Assembly (NCBI GenBank): GCA_958510825.1
Contig: OY294049.1
Coordinates: 23,636,945 to 23,700,944 of the forward strand
Reading direction: 5' to 3'
DNA: 64,000 nucleotides
From: Brachypterus glaber
Lineage: Eukaryota; Arthropoda; Insecta; Coleoptera; Kateretidae
Under the pieces are notes generated by a model, which had not been told where the DNA came from, ran no database searches, and was given only the letters and a program-made list of their open reading frames with translations. This document shows, one piece after another, positions 40,311 through 51,533 of this stretch (its first letter is position 1; the number at the start of each line of letters is the position of its first letter). The position numbers and the translations under genes were made by a program.

Positions 40311-41005
40311 CTCTTACATAAACATAAACATAAACATCATTTATTATGCTCCTTAAATTTTACATAAAAAAATTACAAGCATTCGTCAATTTAATTAAAT
40401 TTAGTCACTTAATTTGTATCTGAATTTATATCAAAATTTCTAATGTCATAGATTAGAAACTCCTGTATGGAGTAAAACGGATTTTTCAAGAAAAAATGTA
40501 TAAGTTTCACCTTTAACTGTCTCCTATTCATATTCGTACATTCTTTCGGTAACTTGTTATAAGCTTTTATGCCTATATATCTACTACTTTTTTCAAACTT
40601 CGGCGAGCGATGTACTGGAATACTCAATAAGTTCGAGTTTCTGGTAGCTATAGAGTTTAAATCACCGTTTGAAATGAACTTAGATTTGTTTTGAGCAACA
40701 AATATTATTAAATTGTAAAGGTAAAGTGAAAATATAGTCATTACTTTATTTTTAATAAATAATGGTTTACAGTGGCATCTTTGTTTTACTCCACACAGTG
40801 TTCTTATAATTTTTTTTTGTATGACTAAAAGTCTGTGTACATGTATCGAGCCCCCCCAAATTATTAGGCCATATTCTATGTGGGACTTTATGCTCGCATT
40901 ATAATAAGTTAATAATACATTTCTTGAGACATTACTTCTTAAATTTAGTAGAGCATAATTGCATATATATTTGGTTGTTTGTTTTGGATAGAACTTAAGC
41001 TTGCA
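40311..41005 (-). pseudogene. 5'-truncated LINE fragment, thumb and C-terminal region
   Basis: The minus strand keeps an open frame from about 41000 to 40412, although the first Met is only at 40741. Upstream of it the frame reads YICNYALLNLRSNVSRNVLL, then IEYGLIIWGGSIHVHRLL and IQKKIIRTLCGVKQ, then the Met-initiated part MTIFSLYLYNLIIFVAQN and YIGIKAYNKLPKE. These are the same blocks, in the same order, as the C-terminal part of the LINE at 19921-21066 (NYSILFWGG, LQKKVIRNICKEK, YLYNLCIFVKQN, YMGIKAYSMLPTE), at moderate identity, so the two are related but different families. All catalytic RT blocks are missing. The 3' end has an (ATGTTT)n tail at about 40311-40337. Confidence 0.87.
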
Positions 41006-41130
41006 AATGCAATGATTGCTATTTTAATTTTAAAAGTGCTTGAATTTGGGGCCCTTTTAGTAACAACACTCACATGACCTGAATGACAATTCGCAGGAAA
41101 GTCAAGGCATATCTAGAAGCTTGCATAATA
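41006..41130. other. Flank of the LINE fragment
   Basis: No feature recognised. The 5' truncation point of the LINE lies near 41005. Confidence 0.35.
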
Positions 41131-41160
41131 CGTTGTATTACGTTGTATTACGTTGTATTA
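41131..41160. repeat. Three perfect CGTTGTATTA decamers
   Basis: CGTTGTATTA is repeated three times exactly, followed by CATACTCTTACATACATACA. Confidence 0.95.
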
Positions 41161-41549
41161 CATACTCTTACATACATACAGCAAATACTTCAGACAAACA
41201 GAATTTGTCGTTTTCCTTATTTGTAACAGGGATGTCGATTTTAATCGATTCTTTTAAAGATCTATACTTTTAGTACAATTAATCGATTTTTTTACTTTCA
41301 ATATTTTGTTATAATAACAAATAAAATTATTGAAAAAAAAATATTTTTTTCCAAAAAAAAGTTTTCAAAAAAAAACTGGGTCTTACAGCTACGCCATGGG
41401 CTTTAAGTATAGTGTTTAGTAGGTCTGGTCCCTGGAAACAAAATGTTTTTCTACCTAAAAACTCCATTATAACTTATTTAAAAAAATATTTATGTACAGT
41501 AACTGGCATGCCAAAATTTAAGAGGTGATTTTACATAAAAAAATATGGA
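41161..41549. other. No gene recognised
   Basis: AT-rich DNA with AATCGATT repeated at 41246 and 41279, and long A runs near 41333-41375. Confidence 0.4.
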
Positions 41550-41930
41550 AAAAAGTTTCTATAAAGGTTGGTCAGGAAATGAGCCCTAAGGGAGCTAGGG
41601 CCCTTCAAAGATGGACATATTGAATGGGGAACAAAAAAAAAAGCACCAATAAAATTGAAATGCTGCAGGGTGATTCTTTATTTACAAGTAAGCAAAAAAG
41701 TATTTCTTTACCAGAATTTAATATTAAAGGCGTTTTAAGGTTGTATTATTTTTTTTAACGGTTGCTCCTACAGTGTTACACAATATGTTATATGTATTTT
41801 AACTCAAGGAATCTATGTTTTTACAAAACATCCAAAAAAAATACACATAAAAAAGTTTAGACCAAAAATGTGTTAAGCCTCACACATTTTGTCCTTTTAG
41901 GCACGCTTGTGGATAAATTAAAAAAAATAA
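41550..41930 (-). repeat. Inverse-orientation relative of the 770 bp tandem unit
   Basis: GGTTGGTCAGGAAATGAGCC, CCCTTCAAAGATGGACATAT and TGAATGGGGAACAAAAA read, in reverse complement, like 44360-44410 of the tandem array. AATGCTGCAGGGTGATTCTT and later text resemble 48690-48720 and 52360-52420. So the array unit is itself a dispersed repeat. Confidence 0.65.
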
Positions 41931-42043
41931 ATTAGCATGAACTTATTTCCCTTATGCAAAGCTCGTCACTCTAGCTTAAAGGGTACCGCTGTTATTAATT
42001 AAGAACCTTATTTTTATTACAATTACAATGAAACTTCCTTTTT

Positions 42044-42909
42044 AGTCCAGTCAAATAATAAATTTAAATTGCAATAAATGTACACGGGCTGATATTTAAA
42101 AGGGTAGTAGTGGATGGTAACAGAACACTCCTGTTAGTTTTTCACCGGTGTTTTGCCTAAGGGATGTCCGATATCTTGAATTTTAGGAGTGAGTTACTTA
42201 ATATGCATCTTACGACAAAAATGCATATGACCAATTTTGTTAAGGAGGAAATTTCCAACAATTTTTGCTGGGATAACTTTTTTAGTATATAAAACAATGG
42301 AGTTAATTCTGGAGGTGAAATTGTTTTTTTTTTCATTTTTCAGCCAAATTATTCATCGGACGGTTATGAGCCAACTTGTAGCTCTTGAAATTCTCTATAA
42401 GTTTCATATACTATAAATTTTTATAGGTACTTTGGTATGGTTATAGAGGGCTTAACTCGATTTCACCGCCCACTGCAACCTTAAAAAAATACTTATGAAA
42501 ACGAATATATAAAACTTATTAGAGAATTTCAAAAAGTTTGCTCATAATCAATTTTATCCTCCTACGAATAATTTGGCTTAAAAATCCAGAAACCCAATTT
42601 CACCCCCAACATGGACATTTTTAAATATTTTTAACTAGATTGTTAATAATATAATAAAAAAATGATGAAAAAAAATTGTTGGAAATTCCAGCAAAATTAG
42701 TTATAGGCATTTTTATCGTAATATGTATATTTAGCTAGATAACCGCACTCAACCCTAAAATTTAAGATAGATGACATCCCTTATGCAAATCACCCGGTGT
42801 AAAACTAACAGGAGTATTCTGCTACCATCCACTACTACCCTTTAAAATATCAGCCCGTGTACATTTATTGTAATTTAACATAGGAATTTTTAGCTATTTG
42901 ACTGGACTA
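42044..42909. mobile_element. Foldback family F, complete copy
   Basis: 866 bp. The left end AGTCCAGTCAAATA pairs with the right end TATTTGACTGGACT. Pairing continues: ATGTACACGGGCTGATATTT with AAATATCAGCCCGTGTACAT, GTAGTAGTGGATGGTAACAG with TGCTACCATCCACTACTAC, CTCCTGTTAGTTTTTCACCG with CGGTGTAAAACTAACAGGAG, TGGAGGTGAAATTG with CAATTTCACCCCCA. The centre is the core palindrome GGTATGGTTATAGAGGGC...GCCCACTGCAACC (42430-42483). No ORF of note. The element is nearly all arm. Confidence 0.92.
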
Positions 42910-43309
42910 TTTCGCTAGATTCAATAAAAAACTCCTCTGGTCCAGAAATAAATTTTCAAAATTTAGCGCTGGTCGTTAAAAAGGTAAATAAAAATTATTT
43001 TATTCTGTCGAATTCAACAACAATAAGACAATCTTTCTGATTAAAAGAGTCTTAAAAAAATAAAATTGAACTTGAAATTAGTAAAAAGTTAAGGATTAAA
43101 AACTTTTAATTAAAACAGAGATTTCTGACTGTTCTTTTGCAAATGAATGATTAATTTCCGGACTCTGCATTGCCGCCAAAGAGATCAAACATCAACTTCT
43201 AAAAATGTTTTTAAAAGGTATCACGTCCTTTCATCAAGGTCCTTGTTTATAATAGACGATTCTTTAAATTTCTTTAGATTTAGCATTAAGAATTATTGTC
43301 GTATTTTAT
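42910..43309. other. No gene recognised
   Basis: AT-rich flank. The ORF at 43147-43392 has no family signature. Confidence 0.4.
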
Positions 43310-45830
43310 ACAGTCCACTCCCTAGGTGGCATGTTGGGCAACATGTTGGCCAAAGAAGTTGTCCTCAACAAGTTTCCAAATGTGTGTGTTGATTGGTAAA
43401 CATGCTGCTATGTTGCAGTACTAACGTCTACGTCCCACATTCAACTTGGTCTTTCGCGCTGTTACCAAATTGTGCAATTTAATTTATATTTGGTTTTTGG
43501 CTGTTTTGCTGTTTTTTTCAAAAAAAAGTGAAGAATCGTCCTGCAGCATTAAAATTTTATTGGTGCTTTTTCTATTCCCCATTCAATATGTCCATCTTCG
43601 AAGGGTCGCAGCCCACTTAGGGCTCATTTCCGGACCAACCTATATAGGAACTTTTTTTCATATCTTTTTAAATCACCTCTTAAATTTCTCGAGCTTATTT
43701 CTGAATAACACTGTATGCTCACTGATGATCGCAAAAAGGGTAAAATAGCAGTTTTATGACATTTTGGTAGGGATTTTCTCATTGATTGTATTTTTAGATT
43801 TTTTTATCAGTGCAACCGTTCTAAGCTAAACTTTGCTGCATTCATGTAATTGCGAACCTCGTACTTCATCTCGATTAAACCTGTACAGAAAATTTGTCCT
43901 TTCTGGCCTTGACAGAAAAATAATTATTGTTGTCGATTAAAGCAGGCAACTCACTAGGGAGCATGTTAGACAACATGCTTCTCAACTTACTTGTCAACAA
44001 AACCCACCGAGCTTACACATCAGAAAACACGTTGGGCAACTTCAGATGAAAACACGCAACTTAAAAGAGTGGGTTAATATGAAAGTGATGTCAAAGCAAA
44101 AAAAAAGTGGCAATTGCAATAGGCACAGAAAACAAGAGAAAGAGAAGAAGAGTATGGGTAAAAAATGGTTAAAAGCCATTCTTTTTCTTACTCTCACATG
44201 AATTGTGCAATTTAATTTATCTTTGGTTTCTGGTTGTTTTGGTGTTTTTTTTTGCTTTTTTTTTTGGTTGTTTTGGCGTTTTTTTTGCAAAAAAAGTGAA
44301 ATATCGTCCTGCAGCATAAAAATTTTATTAGTGGTTTTTCTGTTCCCCATTCAATAGGTCCATCTTTGAAGGATCGCAGCCCCCTTAGGGCTCATTTCCG
44401 GACCAACCTTTATAGGAACTTTTTTTCATATTTTTCAACCTAGAATCACTTAAATTTCTCAAACTTATTTCTGAATAACCCTGTATGCTCACTGATGAAC
44501 GCAAAAAGCGTAAAATAGCAGCTTTATGACATTTTGGTAGGGATTTTCTCATTGGTTGTATTTTTATATTTTTCTATCAGTGCAACCGTTCTAAGCTAAA
44601 CTTTGCTGCATTCAGGTAATTGCGAGCCTCGTACTTCATCTCGATTAAACCTGTACAGAAAATTTGTCCTTTCTGGCCTTGACAGAAAAATAATTATTGT
44701 TGTCGATTAAAGCAGGCAACTCACTAGGGAGCATGTTAGACAACATGCTTCTCAACATACTTGTCAACAAAACCCACCGAGCTTACACATCAGAAAACAC
44801 GTTGGGCAACTTCAGATGAAAACACGCAACTTAAAAGAGTGGGTTAATATGAAAGTGATGTCAAAGCAAAAAAAAAGTGGCAATTGCAATAGGCACAGAA
44901 AACAAGAGAAACAGAAGAAGAGTATGGGTAAAAAATGGTTAAAAGCCATTCTTTTTCTTACTCTCACATGAATTGTGCAATTTAATTTATCTTTGGTTTC
45001 TGGTTGTTTTGGTGTTTTTTTTTGCTTTTTTTTTTGGTTGTTTTGGCGTTTTTTTGCAAAAAAAGTGAAATATCGTCCTGCAGCATAAAAATTTTATTAG
45101 TGGTTTTTCTGTTCCCCATTCAATAGGTCCATCTTTGAAGGATCGCAGCCCCCTTAGGGCTCATTTCCGGACCAACCTTTATAGGAACTTTTTTTCATAT
45201 TTTTCAACCTAGAATCACTTAAATTTCTCAAACTTATTTCTGAATAACCCTGTATGCTCACTGATGAACACAAAAAGCGTAAAATAGCAGCTTTATGACA
45301 TTTTGGTAGGGATTTTCTCATTGGTTGTATTTTTATATTTTTCTATCAGTGCAACCGTTCTAAGCTAAACTTTGCTGCATTCAGGTAATTGCGAGCCTCG
45401 TACTTCATCTCGATTAAACCTATACAGAAAATTTGTCCTTTCTGGCCTTGACAGAAAAACAATAATGTCGACTAAAGCAGGCCATTCACTAGGGAGCATG
45501 TTGGGCAACATGCTTTTCAACATACTTGTCAACAAAACCCACCGAGCTCACACATCAGAAAACACGTTGGGCAACGTCAGATGACAAAACGCAACCTAAA
45601 CGAGTGGGTTAATATGATGTCAAAACAAAATTGCAATAGGCTAAACAATAGCCACAGAAAACAAGAGAAAGAAAAGAAGAGTATGGTTAAAAAATGGTTA
45701 AAAGCCATTCTTTTTCTTACTCTCACATGAATTGTGCAATTTAATTTATCTTGGGTTTTTGGTTGTTTTGGTGTTTTTTTTTGCTTTGTTTTTTTGGTTG
45801 TGTTGGTGTTTTTTGCAAAAAAAAACTGCA
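43310..45830. repeat. ~770 bp tandem repeat, about three units
   Basis: TGTGCAATTTAATTTAT starts at 43471, 44204, 44974 and 45733; TGCAACCGTTCTAAGC at 43811, 44581 and 45350. Spacing is 769-770 bp for the middle units. The two central units are almost identical; the first and last are more diverged and incomplete. Each unit includes AGCATGTT(A/G)G(A/G)CAACATGCTT, a near-palindrome, and the block CCGGACCAACCTTTATAGG. The ORFs inside (43446-43748, 44042-44350, 45372-45584, 45577-45831) read repeat DNA and have no family signature. Confidence 0.93.
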
Positions 45831-45953
45831 CTGAAGCGGAGTTATAGGCGAAAAACTGAAAAAGGTACGAATTTTCAGCGCTTTTTCCAAGATGGCGGAG
45901 GAAGCACAGGGGATGTGTTGACGAAAACTTGGATTTTTCACTACACTCTTCAT
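45831..45953. other. Junction after the tandem array
   Basis: CCAAGATGGCGGAGGAAGC at 45888 is GC-richer than its surroundings. No gene is supported. Confidence 0.35.
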
Positions 45954-46248
45954 TTGTCCGTCAATCTTTTAGTAATATTAACTGTAATAATTAAAACAAA
46001 TTCACCATGTCAGAACGTGAATTTACAATATTTATTAAAATTAACCTCAATATTACTCGGTTTAGTATTTACTAAGATTTTAACATCTTAGCTCTTTTCC
46101 TGTCGCACCTTAAATTTGTCCGTCAATCTTTCAGTAGTATTAACCGTAATAATTAAAGCAAATTCACCATGTCAGAATGTGAATTTACAATATTTATTAA
46201 ATTAACCTCAATATTACTCGGTTTAGTAAAATCTCAGCTCTTTTCCTG
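45954..46248 (+). repeat. 162 bp direct duplication
   Basis: TTGTCCGTCAATCTTT starts at 45954 and 46116. Both units go on with TTCACCATGTCAGAA, GTGAATTTACAATATTTATT and CAATATTACTCGGTTTAGTA. The first has an extra ~25 bp near its end. High identity implies a recent event. Confidence 0.9.
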
Positions 46249-48429
46249 TCAGTACAATAATTTTGCATTAAAATTCATGCATGTGGTCAAAAAACCCGGC
46301 ACTTTTACAATATTGGTTGAAAATAACCATAATTATAGCTTACATTCTACAAAAGAGCAGTAAAATTATCAAAATAAAAATTCAAATTTTTACAGATAAC
46401 AGTGAATTTACAGTACTGATTTAAATTTACCACTTTCTTTGCTGGTAACATATGACCTACTTTATTTGCTGGGAAATTACCGTATTTTTATTTACAGTGT
46501 ACCTTACCGATCTACACAACATATAAAAAACCTAGAACTACTGGACCTTTTGTAGAGTATTATCCCTCTATTCACTGGACTATAACATTATGTATGATTT
46601 TGAGAAACAGTTTAGTCATGTAAATTACAAATTGTGACATAAAGTTATTGAGAATGTGTAAAGTGTGTTGTAGACTTGTCTAGGGTTAATTAAGTGGTTT
46701 CTGTGGTCTGTCTAAAGTGTGGGGACTTCTAAATACAACAGGTGACACTTTAAATTGCTGCTACGTACAGGGTGTTCCACAACAGAAATAAGTTTTCAAA
46801 GGATGATTAAATATTTTCACGTTTTGTTTCGTATCAATAATAAAATTTGCACCGGGAATGCGAAATAAGTCTGTTAGTGTATCAAAACGAAGTTTTTTTG
46901 CTGCAAAAAATGAGACGAGAAGACTAAAGACATTTTGCTTACGTATTTTAGTTAGTTTTGACAAATAAGTTAAAAAAAGTTAGTAAAGCTGTTATCTCAT
47001 AAAAATTCAATTCTTGGTGTGAATTAGCATAACACCACCCTGCCCCATTTTAAAAACAATATTTTTATCAAAATTTAATGTTAAAGGCACTAATTTTCAA
47101 TATTATATTAATAGTATATTATGCACCTAGTATGCGAACTAAGTCTTTAGTTGAAAAAAGTTAGTGGTTATCTCAAAAATCTTTCATTATTGACCGTCGT
47201 CAATAAACAATGTTTAAAAACGGTCAATAATAAATGAGTTCACTGATTTTATTGGTTGCCAAGGTAAACAAGCCTTGACAACGGTAGATAATATGTAAGC
47301 TAGCATTTAATTAGGTAGTAGAAAAAAATATATACTGCACGTTTGTTGGTTAATAACTGAGTCTTAAGTGTTTCAGACTAAAGTTTTTTGCTGAAACTTA
47401 AGACAGTTCGCATACGTGGTGCATATAATATTTTTTTTACTACCTAACTCCAAATATCAGTTGAAATATGGCTTAAAAGATATTTTGACATAGCTGTCAG
47501 TTTGACAAATAACCCGAAAAAGTTACTACTGGTCCCAACTTTTTTCAATCTAATTTTTTTTTTCAGCAAACAATGCCTAACAAAGCTTCACTAATTTTAT
47601 TGGTTGTCAGGGTAAACAATTCCACTTTTGGGCACTTTTTGTGGGCACTAACACTTACTTAAAACTTAAAATCTTGTAAGGATAATTTTTTTATACTGCG
47701 TGAGAGAAGCAAACTATAATTGACAAACCAATCAAAATCTGCATGGCTTGTTAATTATATGAGCTACTCTAATTTGTTAATGGTGCGCACGATAACGTCG
47801 TTAATTATAACAGTTTCAGCTGATACCTACCTGTTATCTAACCGTTATCTATTGATTTATTAATTAAATTGAATTAGTCTTTTAAAAAAAGTTGATAAGT
47901 AGATATTACAACGAAAAAATGACCTATAAACAAATGTAACATGAATTAATATATTTTTCCATTACTAACATGATATAATTAGTGGTGGGATTAAAGTATT
48001 CATTTACCTAAAGTCCGAAAAAAAAAATACAATTTTAAAATAAATAAACACTGTAAACACTATTTTACTAACTGGATACCTGGACTATTATGTCGACGCT
48101 ATTATTGCAAGGTAAGTCACGTGGAACATGAAAATATTTTTTTGGATAACAAAACTTATTAATTAATATTTTTTATTTTTTTTTTACTAGGAGAATTTAC
48201 TACTCGTTACTCTTGTCACTGTCAGAAATAAAGCAATAAGCAAACAAAGTGATATAATTTAATTGAAAAATAAATATGTGTACTTATAATAATAATGATA
48301 AATAAGTTATAATAAATTGTGGTGGATATTTAACAGCATATAGAGACTTTTAAGGTATTTTCCAATCATGCTTTAACATACTATACGATTTTTTAACATT
48401 GATAAAGGTTATTATTTTATGTAATTTTT
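46249..48429. other. About 2.2 kb without a recognised gene
   Basis: AT-rich DNA. A TACAGGGTGTTCCAC repeat start lies at 46766. TTTTATTGGTTG(C/T)CA(A/G)GGTAAACAA occurs at about 47248 and 47597. TGACCGTC...GACGGTCA-like inverted text is near 47190-47230. The remaining ORFs have no family signature. Confidence 0.45.
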
Positions 48430-48900
48430 AGTTGGTAGTTTTAAGCTGGGACGTGCAAAATGGGGGGAGGGGCGATGTCACCTTTTTGCCCCAAACTTTC
48501 TTATCTGTAAATTTTTTGACATTTTCTCAATAAAATATTAATTTGATTAAAAATACATAAAAAAGGTACTCTTTATGTAACACCATAGGGCCAATCGTTT
48601 TCGAGAAAATTGCAATTAAAGAGGCAATTTTACCTTCTGAGCATTAAAAATCGGAACTAAAAAAATGCATCAATAAAAATTTCAATACTGCTGGGTGATT
48701 CTACATTAAAAACTATTAAAAAAGCTTATATACCTCTAGGTTTTAAGTTTACTACGGCCTCTTAAAGAACAATACTTTTTAAGCCATTTGTAGATATTTG
48801 TGTATAGAAACTTTTTTTGTTATAATTTTTAATGTTGAATCGCCCTGCATGCAGTATTGAAATGTTTTTTGTTGCATATTTTAGTTCCTTTTAATTTCCC
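48430..48900. repeat. Half copy of the 24.5 kb foldback family with its extension
   Basis: TTGCCCCAAACTTTC, TTTTGACATTTTCTCAATAA, AACACCATAGGGCCAATCGT and TTTTCGAGAAAATTGCAATT parallel the right arm of 24537-24948. Past it, TGCATCAATAAAAATTTCAA and CTGCTGGGTGATTCTAC parallel 41630-41690, and 48845-48890 parallels 24463-24495. Only one arm is present. Confidence 0.7.
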
Positions 48901-49480
48901 CGAGGAAAGTCTTGCGTTAGTAAAAAAACTTCGAAATTTTTTTTGGCTTTTTTTTACGTGTCTCGACGTTTTATATCCAAAAAATATGATTTTCGTCTGT
49001 CGGTCGTCAGTGTCAATCTGTCTGTGTGTCCGGGAAATTTGTGACCACGATAACTCAGGAACGCTTTGGGCTAAAGACTTCAAATTTGGACCATAGGTTG
49101 ATTATCCAAAGTTTTAGGCTGGGATTGTTTTTGGTAAAAATCGGATTGGGGTAAGGGGGTAAAATGAATTTTTTCAATTCCTTTCCCATTTTGAAAATTT
49201 TCAAAATTTCTGAAAGCCTTGTATTCGTGCAAAAATTTTCAAAATTTTTTTTTGGTATTTTTGCGTTTTATGACGTTTTATGTCGATATAAATCAATTTC
49301 AAGCAAAAAAAATGTCGCTCGGTCGATCGGTCGGTCGGTCGATCGATCGGTCTGTCCGGGAAATCTTGTGGGCACGATAACCTAAGAACGCTTTAAGTTA
49401 GAGACTTGAAATTTGGCATACAGGTATGTTACCAAAAGTTCTCGCTCTGGATTGTTTTTGGTGAACATTGGGGTGCGGCA
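48901..49480 (+). repeat. GTCG/GTCGATCG-core dispersed repeat, copies 2 and 3
   Basis: Two related segments in series: 48950-49160 (GTCTGTCGGTCGTCAGTG, GATAACTCAGGAACGCTTTG, GGGATTGTTTTTGGTAAAAA) and 49190-49480 (CGGTCGATCGGTCGGTCGGT, GATAACCTAAGAACGCTTTA, GGATTGTTTTTGGTGAACAT). Both match 12740-13030. It is a well-populated repeat with a tetranucleotide core. Superfamily not proven. Confidence 0.72.
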
Positions 49481-50245
49481 AATGGGCAAAAATATATTTT
49501 TTTTAGAAAAATTTGAAAATTGCTATATAGGGGTTTTTGAGGTTGCTGAAATTGAATCTGATAATAATTTTTTTTAACTCCACCCCCACGAGGGTGAGGG
49601 GATAAATATTTTGAAATATTTTCAATATTTTCCTCAAAATTGGTATTTAGGGGCTTTTGGGGTTGACGAATTTGAATTTGATAATAACTTTTTTCTATTT
49701 TCACCTCCTGAGGGGTGGGGATAGTTTTTGTGAAAACTGGTATATTGGGGTTTTTGAGGTTTCTTAAAGTGAATCTGATAATAAAAAAATTCTAAATCCA
49801 CCCCCCGAGGGGTGGGGGGTAGTTTTCATGAAAATTGGCGTATTGGAGTTTTTGAGGTTGCTGAAAGTGAATCTGATAATAAAAATATTCTAAATCCACC
49901 CCCTGATGGGTGAGGGGTAGTTTTCGTGAAAATTGGTGTATTGGAGTTTTTGAGGTTGCTGAAAGTGAATCTGATAATAAAAATATTCTAAATCCACCCC
50001 CTGATGGGTGAGGGGTAGTTTTCGTGAAAATTGGTATATTGGGGTTTTTAAGGTTGTTGAAAGGGAATGTGATTATAACAAAATTCTAACTTCACCTCCA
50101 AAAGGGCAGAGGGTAGTTTTCTTGAAAATTGGTATGCTAAGGTTTTTATGGTTGCTGAAAGTGAATCTGATTATAAAAAAATCCATTTTACGCTCGGAGG
50201 TGAAAAATGGGAAAGCTCTTTTACGGGGCAGTGTATTTATTTTTC
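49481..50245 (+). repeat. 98 bp minisatellite, ~7 units
   Basis: GAATCTGATAATA or close variants begin at 49554, 49674, 49771, 49869, 49967, 50065 and 50163, mostly 97-98 bp apart with one 120 bp step. Each unit holds CACCCCC(T/C)GA(T/G)GGGTG(A/G)GGGGTAG, a GC-rich imperfect palindrome, and TTTTTGAGGTTGCTGAAAG. The single unit at about 13080-13160 is the unamplified state. ORFs 49429-49704 and 50008-50295 read the repeat. Confidence 0.93.
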
Positions 50246-50287
50246 GTTTTACGAAAAAATTAACTTTTTTTGAAAAATATTTTTTTT

Positions 50288-51533
50288 TAGGGTAGGATCA
50301 CCGGTTTTAGCCACTGCACCGGTTTTAGCCAGTCAGAGTAGTTTTTGTGTATAGCTAAGAAATAGTAGACTTTAGATCAAAATTATCGTTTAAATCCGAT
50401 TTGAATGATAAAAGTTGGGACAACAAATATGTTAAATATGTTTTAACTGTAGCGAAACGAATACAGCGCCTATTTAAAATTTTGATTTTGAAAAAAATGT
50501 AATTTCTTACGACTTTTCTTAAGAAACCGCCAGAAAAATAATTTTAAATATCTAATTCAGGTAAAATTAAATTCGTAAAACATTTATATCAAGTTAAAGG
50601 TAAGTCATTAAACAGTTACTTTATTAACATTTTAATACATATTTTGCAGAATTTATTCTTAATGGCGATAACTGGGACACTAATATGCTTCTCTTTCTAG
50701 CTATAGCCACAGAATTGGCTAAAACTGGAACCGAAGTAGAACCAGTTATAGCCAATGTCAAAAAATATCAATATGTCAAAATTACTCTACAAATAATAAA
50801 GATTTTAGCGAAAACCACCTTTAAATATTAGCCAATAATACATTTAAATTAAAAAAGGAGGAGTATTATACAAAATATAGTAGAGAACCGGCCATCAAAA
50901 ACACTCAAATGATTCAAGACTGAAGCTGAAAACTAAACATGTCACAATGTGAAATTGTAACATACATGTAAATTTTTTTGTAAAACTTATAGTGTCAAAT
51001 ATGGTATAAACTACCAGCTGGTTCAGATCCCAAAAAGACTCTAAACAAATAAATAAAAAATAAATAAAATTAATAAATATTTATAATTATCGGATAATTA
51101 TCCAAGAAAAGATGTACTTATGTAAGAAAAAATGCAATAAAAAACGAAATCATTTTAAATTTTGATTAAGAAGTATATATTTTTAAAAAACTATAAATTT
51201 TAAATGTTCTAAAACTGTTACAAAAATATAAATAATTTATTTTTAACATCTTTTTAGTTTTTTTTTTTAATGGTGGCTATATCTGGTGAATTTTTATGGC
51301 TAAAACCGGTGCTTGGGTGGCTAAAACTAGAGAATTAGTATTATTTTGTTTGTTTTTTATTTTATAACATATCAGCTGAAGTTATATTGTTTAAACATTT
51401 ATTTTATAGTAGAGATATATTGTAAGTTTCAGAAAAACCAAAACTTGCAACCTTAACATTATAATAGAACATAATAAAAAGAAATAAAAACAGAATTTTT
51501 CTTAAGGTGGCTATAACTGGGGTATCTACCCTA
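50288..51533. mobile_element. 1.25 kb DNA-transposon-like element with GGCTAAAACCGG motif cluster
   Basis: Left end TAGGGTAGGATCACCGGTTT; right end (reverse complement) TAGGGTAGATACCCCAGTTA. TA at both edges fits a TA target. The phrase GGCTAAAACCGG and variants (GGCTATAACTGG, GGCTAAAACTGG, GGCTATATCTGG) occur about ten times near both ends and near 50695-50755, in both orientations. No transposase ORF remains. It sits directly after the 98 bp minisatellite. Confidence 0.75.

Noticed and set aside
43446..45831. ORFs of 70-102 codons in the 770 bp units
   Set aside because: Phe/Leu/Lys-rich readings of T- and A-runs; frames are not kept between units.
45888..45906. CCAAGATGGCGGAGG as a promoter or YY1/Pho-like site
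   Set aside because: A single short match at the edge of a repeat, with no gene downstream.
49429..50295. ORFs over the 98 bp minisatellite
   Set aside because: Repeat-derived; the frame changes between units because 98 is not a multiple of three.
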